This document shows positions 16,680 to 25,575 of a stretch of 64,000 bases of DNA, one piece after another. The DNA comes from CAZAGD01 sp049699975 (GTDB lineage Bacteria; Desulfobacterota; SM23-61). The stretch covers positions 24,886-88,885 of the forward strand of contig JBNAWB010000001.1 in assembly GCA_049699975.1 (NCBI GenBank), given 5' to 3'. The notes beneath the pieces are model-generated. The model was not told the DNA's origin, searched no databases, and saw only the letters and a program-made list of their open reading frames with translations. The position numbers were made by a program, and so were the translations under genes. How positions within the stretch are numbered: the first letter of the stretch is position 1; the number at the start of each line of letters is the position of its first letter.

Positions 16680-17462
16680 ATGCTGTGGGGAGCATGGCCT
16701 TTCGAACAAATAAAAACTTTCATATTAATTTTAATGCGCGTAACTGCGGTCCTGTTTTTTATGCCTGTTTTAGGAACGCGCAATATTCCAGCAGTTTCCA
16801 AAATTGGGTTAAGCATGATCATTAGCTTACTCCTACTTCCTTTAGTAAAGATCGATCCCCAAAGTTTTCCTAAGGAGCCTTTATTTTTTGTTTCTTTGTT
16901 GCTGAAGGAAATTATTTTGGGAATGGTCTTGGGCTTATCCGTTAAAGTTATTTTCGCGGGGGTCCAGGCTGGAGGCCATATTTCCGGATTCCATATAGGA
17001 TTTACTATGGCCCAGATAATTGATCCGCAATCTGAATCACAGGAAACCGTCTTAACCCAACTATATTTTTTTCTAAGTCTCTTAATCTTTTTGGCGATAG
17101 ATGGACATCATTGGTTCATTCGCGCTTTAACTTATAGTTTTGAATTTATTCCTCTGGGCAGCTTTTTCTTAAAAGCACAATTAGGGGAACATTTGCTAAA
17201 GCTTTCGGGAACTATATTTATTATTGCCGTTAAGATAGCCGCGCCTATTTTGGTCGCTTTATTCTTAGTGCAAATGGGCTTAGGTATTTTGGCCAAAGCT
17301 GCGCCGCAAATAAATATTATGATGACCAGTTTCCCCTTAATAATTGCCGTGGGCTTGTTAATTTTAGCGCTCTCTACGACCCTAGTGATGGATTATTTAA
17401 AAGAGATTTTTCTGGGAGGAAGCCGCGGGTTAGTTTTGGAAATTCTACCCCTGGCTAAGTAA
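16680..17462 (+). CDS. fliR: Flagellar export gate protein FliR
   Basis: FliR completes the export channel. It has about six hydrophobic helices with the family stretches FILILMRVTAVLFFMPVLGT near the start and GVQAGGHISGFHIGFTMAQI in the middle. Length 260 residues is normal. It ends two bases before flhB starts. Confidence 0.95.
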   Translation: MLWGAWPFEQIKTFILILMRVTAVLFFMPVLGTRNIPAVSKIGLSMIISLLLLPLVKIDPQSFPKEPLFFVSLLLKEIILGMVLGLSVKVIFAGVQAGGHISGFHIGFTMAQIIDPQSESQETVLTQLYFFLSLLIFLAIDGHHWFIRALTYSFEFIPLGSFFLKAQLGEHLLKLSGTIFIIAVKIAAPILVALFLVQMGLGILAKAAPQINIMMTSFPLIIAVGLLILALSTTLVMDYLKEIFLGGSRGLVLEILPLAK

Positions 17463-17464
17463 AC

Positions 17465-18541
17465 ATGGCTGAAGAATCTTTTGCGGAAAGAACAGAACAG
17501 GCTACGCCGCGGCGACGGAGGGAGGCCCGCCGCAAAGGACAGGTGGCCAAAAGTAGAGAAATTCCCGCAGCCGCCATTCTCTTATTAGGCAGCTCTATTC
17601 TTTATCTTTTAAGTTCTCATTTTTATAATTGCTTTTCAAAACTAATGGTTAATTTTTTGCACCAGATAAAAGATCTGGAGCTAACCCCGGCTAACCTGCT
17701 CTCCTTACAAAAATATATCTTCTATGAGCTCTTTCTCATTATGGGACCTATTTTGCTCACGATTTTGGCCATGGGGATTATCAGCAATTATGCGCAAGTA
17801 GGCCATATTTTTGCTTGGGAGCTAATTCAACCGAAATTTTCTAAACTAAATGCTTTGCAAGGGTTGCAGCGCATATTTTCTAAAGAAACTATAGTGGAAT
17901 TAATAAAGGCCTTAGCTAAGTTCCTGATTGTGGGTACAGTAGTCTATTATACGATTGAGGGAGAAACCGTAAAGATATTAAACCTTGCTGGTCAAGAGCT
18001 GGCGACCATCGTCAATTATTTAGGCCGCATTTCCTTCATTATGGTCATAAAAGTTAGTTTGATTATTTTGATCTTAGCCATATTTGACTACCTTTACCAG
18101 AGATGGCGGTATGAAAAAAGTTTACGCATGAGTAAACAAGAAGTTCAAGAAGAATTCAAGCAAACCGAGGGGGATCCTTTAGTTAAATCGCGCCTAAAAA
18201 GCAGGCAACGGAGTCTGGCCCGCCAGCGGATGATGAATGAAGTGCCCAAGGCAGATGTAGTCATTACTAATCCCCAGCATTTGGCTGTAGCCTTGGGGTA
18301 CAAAAAAGAAGAAATGGTGGCCCCGAAAGTGTTGGCCAAGGGGGCGGGATTGATTGCGGAAAAAATAAAAGAAATTGCGCGGGCCCATAGTATTCCCATC
18401 ATCGAGAACAAGCCTTTGGCGCAAATAATTTATAAATCTGTAGAAATAGGAGAGATGATTCCCTCGAGTTTATATCAAGCGGTAGCTGAAGTTTTAGCTT
18501 ATGTCTATACCATGAAGATGAATTTTAAGAGAGCAAGGTAA
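17465..18541 (+). CDS. flhB: Flagellar export switch protein FlhB (NPQH variant)
   Basis: FlhB changes export from hook to filament substrates after self-cleavage in its cytoplasmic domain. The N-terminus (ERTEQATPRRRREARRKGQV) and four membrane helices up to about residue 215 are standard. The cleavage motif, normally NPTH, reads N269-P270-Q271-H272, at exactly the numbering known for Salmonella. The cleaving Asn-Pro pair is kept, but Thr is replaced by Gln. Whether cleavage rate changes is unknown. Confidence 0.95.
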   Translation: MAEESFAERTEQATPRRRREARRKGQVAKSREIPAAAILLLGSSILYLLSSHFYNCFSKLMVNFLHQIKDLELTPANLLSLQKYIFYELFLIMGPILLTILAMGIISNYAQVGHIFAWELIQPKFSKLNALQGLQRIFSKETIVELIKALAKFLIVGTVVYYTIEGETVKILNLAGQELATIVNYLGRISFIMVIKVSLIILILAIFDYLYQRWRYEKSLRMSKQEVQEEFKQTEGDPLVKSRLKSRQRSLARQRMMNEVPKADVVITNPQHLAVALGYKKEEMVAPKVLAKGAGLIAEKIKEIARAHSIPIIENKPLAQIIYKSVEIGEMIPSSLYQAVAEVLAYVYTMKMNFKRAR

Positions 18542-18547
18542 TAAAAA

Positions 18548-20656
18548 ATGGCGGAAAAGAGAACTTCATCCTTATCTTTGCCTGGAGAAAAAGTAAGAAT
18601 TGATCGCTCCGAAATTCTCATGGCCTTAGGGGTAGCTACTATCCTGCTGATCATGATCATCCCTTTACCCCCTTGGCTATTAGATATTTTCATTTCCTCT
18701 AGTATTACCATTGCTTTATTGATCTTGTTGACTGCTTTTTACGTACGCCAACCCTTAGAGTTTTCCACATTTCCTTCTGTGTTACTCATAACTACCCTTT
18801 TCCGTCTTTCTCTAAATATTGCCACGACCAGGGTTATCCTTCTGCATGGCAACGAAGGAACTGGAGCAGCGGGGGTAGTAATTAAATCTTTTGGCCACTT
18901 TGTCGTGGGGGGGAATTATGTTGTCGGCTTCATAATTTTCATCATCTTGGTCATCATAAATTTTGTGGTCATTACCAAAGGAAGCGGCCGGATTGCTGAA
19001 GTAGCCGCCCGGTTTACTTTGGATGCTATGCCTGGAAAGCAAATGAGCATTGATGCTGATTTAAATGCCGGCCTTATTGATGAACAAGAGGCCAGGAGAA
19101 GAAGGGCCCAAGTATCCAGAGAGGCTGATTTTTATGGCGCCATGGATGGAGCGAGCAAATTTGTCAGGGGCGAGGCTATTGCTGGCATACTTATTATCTT
19201 AGTCAATATCATTGGTGGTTTTACGATCGGCGTTTGGCAACAGAATTTACCCCTTTTGACGGCGGCGCAAACTTACACCATTCTCACTATCGGAGATGCC
19301 TTGGTTTCGCAAATTCCCGCCCTTATTATTTCCACTTCGGCTGGTATTATTGTCAGCCGGGCCGCTTCGGAATTTAATATGGGGAAAGAGTTGAGTCGCC
19401 AATTTAAAGTCCAGCCGCAAGCCATCTATCTCTCCGCAGGAATCCTCTTCTTCTTAGGATTAATTCCCGGGTTACCCCATATTCCTTTTTTCCTGTTGGC
19501 TATCTTAGTTGGCTTAATTGCCCACCGAGCTTATCAAGAAGAACAAAGAAGAGCAGATTTAAGGAGAAAAGAAACAGAACAAAAAGTGGCTGCAACTCAA
19601 AAAACTGAGAATATAGAGGCTTTATTGGGATTAGACCGGCTGGAATTAGAAGTAGGCTACAGCCTCATTCCTTTAGTTGATGAAGAGCAAAATGGTGACC
19701 TCCTGACGCGCATTCGTTCTATTCGTCGCCAGATGGCTGCAGATTGGGGGTTTATAGTTCCTCCATTGCGGATTCGCGATAACCTCCAACTTAATCCCGG
19801 AGAATATAGAGTGCTCATCAAAGGCAATGAGGTGGCCCGGGCCGAAATCATGACCGGTCATTTCTTGGCCATCGATCCCGGAGAATTAAAATATAAGATC
19901 GAAGGGATTCCTACGCAAGAACCAGTTTTTCAATTACCCGCTCTATGGATTCCGGAAAGCAAAAGGGAAGAAGCTCAAATTGCCGGTTACACAGTAGTTG
20001 ATAATTCAACCATCTTGACGACGCACTTGACGGAGATTATAAAAAACCATGCTGCTGATTTGTTAAGCCGTCAAGATGTGCATAAGCTTTTAGAAAATTT
20101 AGCGCAAAATTATCCTAAGGTGGTAGAAGAATTAACCCCTAACCTTCTACCTTTAGGGACTATCCAAAAAGTTTTGCAAAATTTACTGCGCGAACGAGTA
20201 CCCATAAAAGATTTGTTAACTATTATGGAAACACTCTCCGATTATGCTTCTCTAAGCAAGGACCCTGATCTGCTTACAGAATATGTGCGCCAGAAATTAG
20301 GCCGCACCATCACCAAAAATTATGAAAATAAAGAAGGGGTGCTGCCGATTATTACTTTAGAGCAGAAATTGGAGGATACTTTGCGGGAAAAAATTCAAAG
20401 AGGCGAACAGGGTTCATATCTGGTTTTAGAACCAATCTGGGCCCAAAAATTATTAGCAGCTATTAAACAAACCTGGGAGCAAGGTGGGCAAATGGGCTAT
20501 CCTCCTGTGCTTCTATGTTCTTCTGTATTAAGACGCCATTTGAAAAGACTTTTGGAGCGCTTTATGCCCCAGGTGGCTGTTTTGGGACACAATGAAATTG
20601 CCTCCCCTACTAAAATTAAGTCTTTAGGGACGGTGAGCTTAGATTATGCAGATTAA
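18548..20656 (+). CDS. flhA: Flagellar export apparatus protein FlhA
   Basis: FlhA forms the nonameric ring under the export gate and docks chaperone-substrate complexes. The first about 330 residues hold eight membrane helices and the FHIPEP-family region (FSTFPSVLLITTLFRLSLNI; LDAMPGKQMSIDADLNAGLI), and the remainder is the cytoplasmic domain. Length 702 residues is typical. The end overlaps flhF by 11 bases. Confidence 0.97.
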   Translation: MAEKRTSSLSLPGEKVRIDRSEILMALGVATILLIMIIPLPPWLLDIFISSSITIALLILLTAFYVRQPLEFSTFPSVLLITTLFRLSLNIATTRVILLHGNEGTGAAGVVIKSFGHFVVGGNYVVGFIIFIILVIINFVVITKGSGRIAEVAARFTLDAMPGKQMSIDADLNAGLIDEQEARRRRAQVSREADFYGAMDGASKFVRGEAIAGILIILVNIIGGFTIGVWQQNLPLLTAAQTYTILTIGDALVSQIPALIISTSAGIIVSRAASEFNMGKELSRQFKVQPQAIYLSAGILFFLGLIPGLPHIPFFLLAILVGLIAHRAYQEEQRRADLRRKETEQKVAATQKTENIEALLGLDRLELEVGYSLIPLVDEEQNGDLLTRIRSIRRQMAADWGFIVPPLRIRDNLQLNPGEYRVLIKGNEVARAEIMTGHFLAIDPGELKYKIEGIPTQEPVFQLPALWIPESKREEAQIAGYTVVDNSTILTTHLTEIIKNHAADLLSRQDVHKLLENLAQNYPKVVEELTPNLLPLGTIQKVLQNLLRERVPIKDLLTIMETLSDYASLSKDPDLLTEYVRQKLGRTITKNYENKEGVLPIITLEQKLEDTLREKIQRGEQGSYLVLEPIWAQKLLAAIKQTWEQGGQMGYPPVLLCSSVLRRHLKRLLERFMPQVAVLGHNEIASPTKIKSLGTVSLDYAD

Positions 20657-21677
20657 AAGTTTTCGAGGCTATGATATTCAAGAAGTATTAAAGCAAGTGA
20701 AAAAGGTTTTCGGGCCAGAGGCGCTGATCATTTCTACCAAGACCATTAAGCCACCGCCTGATCGGTTATGGCGCGGAGAAAGATCGCTAGTGGAAGTGGT
20801 TGCCGCCTTAGATTTTGCTAAGCAAAGTCTTGGGCTAGATAATGCCTCGGGTGAAGCTGAAAAAGAAGATTTAAGGCAAGGAAAAGATCCGGCCCTCTTG
20901 ATCTCAAATCCATTGGCGGCCAAGATGTGTGCCCGGGGTCTTATGCCCGAGTTTGTAGCGGAAATAGCCGCCGAATATGAACATCTCCAAGCCAAGAAAG
21001 AGAAAGAAAATAATTGGCAAAATTTTCAAGAATTTGTTTTGTGGCGAATTATGCAATCTGTGGAAGTGACCGGATTAGATTTAGAAAGAAAGAAGATATG
21101 GGCTTTTGTTGGCCCCACGGGCGTAGGCAAAACAACTACTATAGCTAAATTAGCGGCTCTTTATCATTTACGTTACCAGAAAAAAATTGCTTTGATTACC
21201 TTAGACACTTTTCGCATTGGCGCCATAGAGCAATTGCAGACGTATGCGCAAATTTTACAGCTTCCCTTGCAAGTGGCGAAAGATGGAGAAACTTTACGCC
21301 AGGCCATTAATAATAATGTGGATCGGGATTTAGTGCTTATAGATACAGCTGGGCGGAGCCCTCACCAGCAGCTAGACCTGGAAGAGTTAAAAAATTTTTT
21401 AGGCGCCCATGGGCAAGTTGACTGCCACTTAGTCTTGAGTGCGACTACCAAAGAAGCCGACTTAATGTTTAGTATTCAACAATTCAATATTTTCCCGGTG
21501 AAAAGCTATATTTTTACGAAGATTGATGAGACCAGAGACCATGTGGCCATTTTTAATCAACTATGGCGCTTCCCGAAGCCTTTGTCTTTTATGACTAATG
21601 GGCAGAGAGTACCCGAAGATATAGAACTGGCGACTAAAGGGAAGGTTGCGAATTTAATCAGGCAAAATATTAATTAA
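20646..21677 (+). CDS. flhF: Flagellar-positioning GTPase FlhF
   Basis: FlhF is an SRP-type GTPase that sets where flagella are built, usually at a pole. After a short basic N-domain, the G domain has the P-loop GPTGVGKTT at residues 156-164, the ITLDTFRIGAIEQLQTYAQI segment and the DTAGRSPH motif. Length 343 residues is normal. It is directly followed by its regulator flhG. Confidence 0.94.
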   Translation: MQIKSFRGYDIQEVLKQVKKVFGPEALIISTKTIKPPPDRLWRGERSLVEVVAALDFAKQSLGLDNASGEAEKEDLRQGKDPALLISNPLAAKMCARGLMPEFVAEIAAEYEHLQAKKEKENNWQNFQEFVLWRIMQSVEVTGLDLERKKIWAFVGPTGVGKTTTIAKLAALYHLRYQKKIALITLDTFRIGAIEQLQTYAQILQLPLQVAKDGETLRQAINNNVDRDLVLIDTAGRSPHQQLDLEELKNFLGAHGQVDCHLVLSATTKEADLMFSIQQFNIFPVKSYIFTKIDETRDHVAIFNQLWRFPKPLSFMTNGQRVPEDIELATKGKVANLIRQNIN

Positions 21678-21694
21678 AGGATTGAGAAAGAGAT

Positions 21695-22591
21695 ATGGAT
21701 CAGGCCGAACAACTGCGCATCATGATGAACAAGCAGACTTTTATAAGTCCAGATAAATTTCCCCGCCTTATTTCTATAAGTAGCGGTAAAGGGGGCGTGG
21801 GCAAGACCAATATAGTGGTAAATTTGGCGTTGGCTTTGGCAAAATTGCGCAAGAAAGTTTTAATATTTGATGCGGACATGGGGTTGGCTAATGTCAATAT
21901 CCTTTTAGGGTTGGTCTGCCCCTATAACATCGAGCATCTTCTAAAAAGAGAAAAAAAGATGGAAGATATTTTAGTTGCTGGCCCTGAAGGCATAAATATT
22001 TTGCCAGCCAGTTCGGGCTTTTTAGAAATAGGGCGGCTGCCCGAATCACAGCAACATTTTTTAATAAATGAGCTGCACCAAGTAATGAAGGCTGTGGATA
22101 TTTTATTGATCGATACAGCCGCGGGAATCTCGGCTAATGTGGTGTATTTTAATTTAGCTGCCGAAGAAACGATTGTGGTCCTCACCCCCGAAGCTACTTC
22201 TTTAGCCGATGCCTATGCTTTAATAAAAATTTTGTTCGCGGAGCATGGCAAGAAAAATTTTTCTATTTTAGTTAATGCCGCCCGGAATAGCCAGGAAGCA
22301 GAGGAAGTTTTTAAAAAAATTACAAAAGTTGTACATCACTTTTTAGGGGATCTTACTTTAGATTATTTAGGATTTATACCTTTTGACAGCCGCATTGGGG
22401 AAGCAGTTAGGCAGCAAAGAGCCGTTTTAGACCTCTTCCCTCAAGCCCGCTGCAGCCGTTATTTTTTAGAAGTGGCCCGCCTGCTTGATAAGAAGAAGAC
22501 CGTCCATGTATTGGCAGGGAGGGAATCCTTGTTCTGGAGGCCTGGGCAAAATTTTGGTTTTAGGGGAGGAAAAATAGGAGGAGAAAATTGA
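21695..22591 (+). CDS. flhG: Flagellar number regulator FlhG (FleN, MinD-like ATPase)
   Basis: FlhG limits flagellar number and stimulates FlhF. The N-terminal DQAEQLR peptide (residues 2-8) is the FlhF-activating motif. The deviant Walker A GKGGVGKT is at 31-38, and FDADMGLANVNILLG follows. Length 298 residues is typical. Presence of flhF and flhG together suggests polar or low-number flagella. Its last codons overlap the TTG start of fliA. Confidence 0.94.
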   Translation: MDQAEQLRIMMNKQTFISPDKFPRLISISSGKGGVGKTNIVVNLALALAKLRKKVLIFDADMGLANVNILLGLVCPYNIEHLLKREKKMEDILVAGPEGINILPASSGFLEIGRLPESQQHFLINELHQVMKAVDILLIDTAAGISANVVYFNLAAEETIVVLTPEATSLADAYALIKILFAEHGKKNFSILVNAARNSQEAEEVFKKITKVVHHFLGDLTLDYLGFIPFDSRIGEAVRQQRAVLDLFPQARCSRYFLEVARLLDKKKTVHVLAGRESLFWRPGQNFGFRGGKIGGEN

Positions 22592-23385
22592 AAAATAAAA
22601 ATAATTATTATCAAGGCTATCAAAGATTATTGAATTTTCCTTCATCTTGGAATGATTTCTCCTCGCAGAAAGAAGAAATGATCTTGAAATATGCCCCCTT
22701 AATTAAACAGGTTGTGGAACGGTTAGCCATCCGCCTTCCTGCGCATATAAACAAAGAGGATTTATTCAGTGCCGGCCTAATAGGACTGCTGGACGCGCTG
22801 GCTAAATTCGATCCCGAAAAAAAAGTGAAATTTGAGACCTATGCCGAAATTCGCATTAAAGGAGCGATCTTAGATGAATTGCGATCTCTGGATTGGTTTT
22901 CCCGTTCGGCGCGGCAAAAAGCTAACCATTTAGAAAAAGTTCTGCATGCTTTAGGTATGAAAAAAGGAGGAGATCTCGAAGACGAAGAGATAGCTCAAGA
23001 GATGGGCCTTTCTTTAAGGGAATATTATGATCTCCTCAATGAAATTCGGGCGGTCAATTTATTGGATCTCGAAAGCATAGAAGAAAAGCTCTTGCCCAAT
23101 GGCGAAAAGAATTTATTTAATCTAATAACCGGAGAAATGGAAAATCATCCTTTACATGAAATTACCTGGCAAGAATTAAAAAAAGATTTGGCTAAGGCCA
23201 TAGAAGAGTTGGCGGAGAAAGAAAAGATTGTCTTGAATTTATATTATTATGAGGAACTTACTTTAAAAGAAATTGGAGATGTCTTGGGTTACACGGAATC
23301 ACGTATATGCCAAATACACGCCAAGGCCATTCTGAAATTACGGGCCAAATTGAGGGAATATTTGGGAACAGAGGAGGCATCTTAA
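22588..23385 (+). CDS. fliA: Flagellar sigma factor FliA (sigma-28)
   Basis: FliA directs RNA polymerase to late flagellar promoters. Region 2 is at about residues 30-100 (YAPLIKQVVERLAIRLPAHI; GLIGLLDALAKFDPEKKVKF), region 3 follows around 110-160, and region 4 at about 205-260 has LKEIGDVLGYTESRICQIHA. Length 265 residues is normal. It lies within the sigma-54 operon, so sigma-54 activity feeds into sigma-28. Its anti-sigma factor FlgM is encoded at 33394 and promoters matching its consensus are listed separately. Confidence 0.95.
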   Translation: MKNKNNYYQGYQRLLNFPSSWNDFSSQKEEMILKYAPLIKQVVERLAIRLPAHINKEDLFSAGLIGLLDALAKFDPEKKVKFETYAEIRIKGAILDELRSLDWFSRSARQKANHLEKVLHALGMKKGGDLEDEEIAQEMGLSLREYYDLLNEIRAVNLLDLESIEEKLLPNGEKNLFNLITGEMENHPLHEITWQELKKDLAKAIEELAEKEKIVLNLYYYEELTLKEIGDVLGYTESRICQIHAKAILKLRAKLREYLGTEEAS

Positions 23386-23402
23386 GTTCTTAGGAGGGGA
23401 AA

Positions 23403-23789
23403 ATGGTAGACCTGAAAATGAAAATATTAGTCGTTGATGATTTTGCCACCATGCGGCGCATTATCAAAAATATCTTAAAGGATTTGGGATACGAAAATAT
23501 TTTCGAAGCAGATTCTGGGCTTTCAGCCTTAGAAATTTTAAAAAGAGAGAATATTAATTTTATTATTTCCGATTGGAATATGCCGCAAATGTCGGGCATC
23601 GAGCTCTTAAAAGCAGTGCGCAATAGTGAGCTTTGGAAGGATATCCCTTTTTTAATGGTTACCGCCGAAGGGCAAAAGGAGAATGTGCTGGAAGCGGCCA
23701 AAAATAAAGTAAGCAATTATATTGTTAAGCCTTTCACGGCTGAGGTTCTGAAAGAAAAAATCAATAAAATTTTTGAAAACAGAAAATAA
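23403..23789 (+). CDS. cheY: Chemotaxis response regulator CheY
   Basis: A single receiver domain of 128 residues with acidic D12-D13, phospho-acceptor D57 (SDWNMPQMSG) and the KPF loop near 107-109. CheY carries the signal from CheA to FliM. Residues such as MRRIIKNILKDLGY match flagellar CheY closely. It is encoded in the flagellar operon after fliA rather than with cheA. A ribosome site (AGGAGGGG) precedes it. Confidence 0.93.
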   Translation: MVDLKMKILVVDDFATMRRIIKNILKDLGYENIFEADSGLSALEILKRENINFIISDWNMPQMSGIELLKAVRNSELWKDIPFLMVTAEGQKENVLEAAKNKVSNYIVKPFTAEVLKEKINKIFENRK

Positions 23790-23808
23790 AAAAACTCTTA
23801 GGGCAGCT

Positions 23809-24024
23809 ATGCCTGATGATTTTTTTACGTTAAATAAACTTAAGCAGATGTCTTCTTTGGGCGGACCTTTAGACGCCAAAACAACCCCGGTAGCCAAAGA
23901 TTTAGGAAAAGCTAAAAAGAAGCGGGAGAAAAAAGAGGAAAAAAATAAGCTGGCAAGTGAGGAACAAGAACAGAAAGAAAAAGGAGATTTGTCAAGGGGG
24001 AAAATTGTGGATATCTTAGTATAG
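23809..24024 (+). CDS. Small charged protein of unknown function after cheY
   Basis: A short frame whose best start is the ATG at 23809 (AGGGCAGCT upstream), giving 71 residues; a longer in-frame start at 23773 would overlap cheY. The sequence opens MPDDFFTLNKLKQMSSLGGP, then a run of lysine and glutamate, and ends SRGKIVDILV. No domain is recognised. Position between cheY and a DUF2802-type gene, on the same strand, suggests it belongs to the operon, but it could be a chance frame given its low complexity. Confidence 0.45.
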   Translation: MPDDFFTLNKLKQMSSLGGPLDAKTTPVAKDLGKAKKKREKKEEKNKLASEEQEQKEKGDLSRGKIVDILV

Positions 24025-24040
24025 GCAGAGACTTTAATTA

Positions 24041-24080
24041 TCACCCTCATCTTGCCTCCCCCTTTGGGGAGAAGAAGGAA
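24041..24080. repeat. GC-rich hairpin repeat, partial copy
   Basis: The stretch TCACCCTCATCTTGCCTCCC with CCTTTGGGGAGAAGAAGG resembles the GGGGAGAGG hairpin family seen at 29377-29490, 32417-32467, 43676-43727 and 61755-61837. It lies between two genes of the operon. Confidence 0.5.
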
Positions 24081-24108
24081 AAGGATTTATTAAACAGAAA
24101 GGATGGCT

Positions 24109-24588
24109 ATGAAGTATATACCTTTGGAAATGTGGTTCTTAATTATAGGAGCAAGCATCCTTATTTCTTCTTTGATAACCATTATTTGTTATAAAAAAAT
24201 TTCTAACCTAATTTGGGCCCAAAGGATTAAAAATAAAAATCTCTGGAGCAAAAATTTCTTACCCATTATCGAAGAGTTGAAAAGCGTGCTTAAAGAAGCC
24301 GAAGACTTCTCCCACAATTTTTCCAGATTCTTAGAAGAAAGAAATAAACTTTTCCATTCTTCGGCCTGCGGAAAAGAATTAGATAATAGCCAAAAGGAAT
24401 TTGTAGCGCAGAGGCCAGATAATATGAAGACTTATTCCCCGGCCGCAAATAGCTTAAGGCAAAAAACTATCCATATTTGCCAACTCGCTTCGGCCGGATG
24501 GGCAGTTGCTGATATCGCTTGGCAACTTGGCCTCTCTCGAGAAGAAGTGCAGTTGATATTAAATCTTTCCCAGAAGGCCACTAATTAG
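24109..24588 (+). CDS. Membrane-anchored DUF2802-like flagellar cluster protein
   Basis: A 159-residue protein with one N-terminal membrane helix (about residues 5-25), a charged middle, and a C-terminal helix-turn-helix-like segment (ICQLASAGWAVADIAWQLGL followed by SREEVQLILNL). That layout is what I recall of DUF2802 proteins, which often sit at the end of flagellar or cheY operons. Function is unknown. The ATG at 24109 is favoured over 24103 because AAAGGA is correctly spaced for it. A strong terminator follows. Confidence 0.65.
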   Translation: MKYIPLEMWFLIIGASILISSLITIICYKKISNLIWAQRIKNKNLWSKNFLPIIEELKSVLKEAEDFSHNFSRFLEERNKLFHSSACGKELDNSQKEFVAQRPDNMKTYSPAANSLRQKTIHICQLASAGWAVADIAWQLGLSREEVQLILNLSQKATN

Positions 24589-24647
24589 ATTTTTGGCCTC
24601 TCTTCCCTCTCTTAGAAGAGCCTCCTAATCATGGAAATTTTTAGGCA

Positions 24648-24683
24648 AAAAATTCCCGCCGTTCATTAAGGGGGAATTTTTTT
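24648..24683 (+). terminator. Intrinsic terminator ending the fliL-fliA-cheY operon
   Basis: AAAAATTCCC at 24648-24657 pairs with GGGAATTTTT at 24672-24681 across a 14-base loop, and the T-run continues to 24683. It separates this operon from flgF. Confidence 0.85.
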
Positions 24684-24801
24684 CCGCCTATTTTTCCAGC
24701 GATGGTCGCAGGAGGGAAAAATCTTATTAAAAAATAATAATGATTTTCATAAATTAGAAGGTTTAAGGCGTGAAAACTAAAAAACATCTATAAGAAAGAC
24801 C

Positions 24802-24817
24802 GGGCATACCGTTTGCA
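24802..24817 (+). promoter_or_regulatory. Sigma-54 promoter for flgF-flgG and following genes
   Basis: GGGCATACCGTTTGCA has the invariant GG and GC at the required spacing; the first base departs from consensus. It is 34 bases before flgF and just downstream of a strong terminator, as expected for a new operon. Confidence 0.75.
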
Positions 24818-24850
24818 AATTTATGAATAAGCAAACTGGGAGGTAGAGTT

Positions 24851-25561
24851 TTGAAGAGTGTATATACAATAGGCGCAAATGCTTTGTTGAGGCAAGAAAA
24901 AAGATTTGCCCTCATCGCCAATAATCTAAGTAATGCCCATACCATAGGGTTCAAAAAGGAAACCCCTTCTTTTAAAGAGATTATAGGGCAGGCCTGGGGT
25001 GGAAAATTCGAAAAAGAAGTAATCGAAGATTACCAAATTAGTTTTCGCCAAGGAGATTTGCAAGTTACTAATAATGATCTCGACTTGGCTATAGAAGGGG
25101 AAGGTTTTTTTAAAATTAAAACTCCCCAGGGTATGCGTTACACGCGCAACGGTCAGTTCCGTTTGGATAGAGATCAGAAATTAGTACAGGCAGATGGCTT
25201 TCCCGTAATGGGTAGGAGAGGAGAAATTTATATAAAAGGCGGAAAGGTAAGGGTCGAGGCGAATGGGTTGATCAAAGTGGATAACCAAGAAGTGGATCAA
25301 TTGGCCATAGTGACCTTCGCTAATTTAAAAACTCTCCAGAAAGAAGGACAAAATTTATTCCAACTGTCTTCGCCTCAAGAAGAGAGGGAGGCGGACAAGG
25401 CAGTTATTCATCAAGGTTTTGTAGAAACGGCCAATGTTAATGTAATCGAAGAGATGATTGCCCTTATCGATACTCATCGAAATTTTGAAGCATATACGCG
25501 CCTGCTGCAAGCCAATGATGAATTGGACGCCAAAGCAGCAAATGATTTAGGAAAAGTATAA
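24851..25561 (+). CDS. flgF: Flagellar rod protein FlgF
   Basis: FlgF is a proximal rod subunit. It has the family N-terminus (ALIANNLSNAHTIGFKKETP), the FlgE/F/G middle motif (LAIEGEGFFKI; RYTNGQF-like RYTRNGQFRLDRDQ) and the C-terminal VEEMIALIDTHRNFEAYTRL. Length 236 residues. It starts with TTG at 24851 after GGGAGG. Being shorter and directly before flgG, it is FlgF rather than FlgG. Confidence 0.92.
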   Translation: MKSVYTIGANALLRQEKRFALIANNLSNAHTIGFKKETPSFKEIIGQAWGGKFEKEVIEDYQISFRQGDLQVTNNDLDLAIEGEGFFKIKTPQGMRYTRNGQFRLDRDQKLVQADGFPVMGRRGEIYIKGGKVRVEANGLIKVDNQEVDQLAIVTFANLKTLQKEGQNLFQLSSPQEEREADKAVIHQGFVETANVNVIEEMIALIDTHRNFEAYTRLLQANDELDAKAANDLGKV

Positions 25562-25575
25562 AAGGAGGGAAAATT

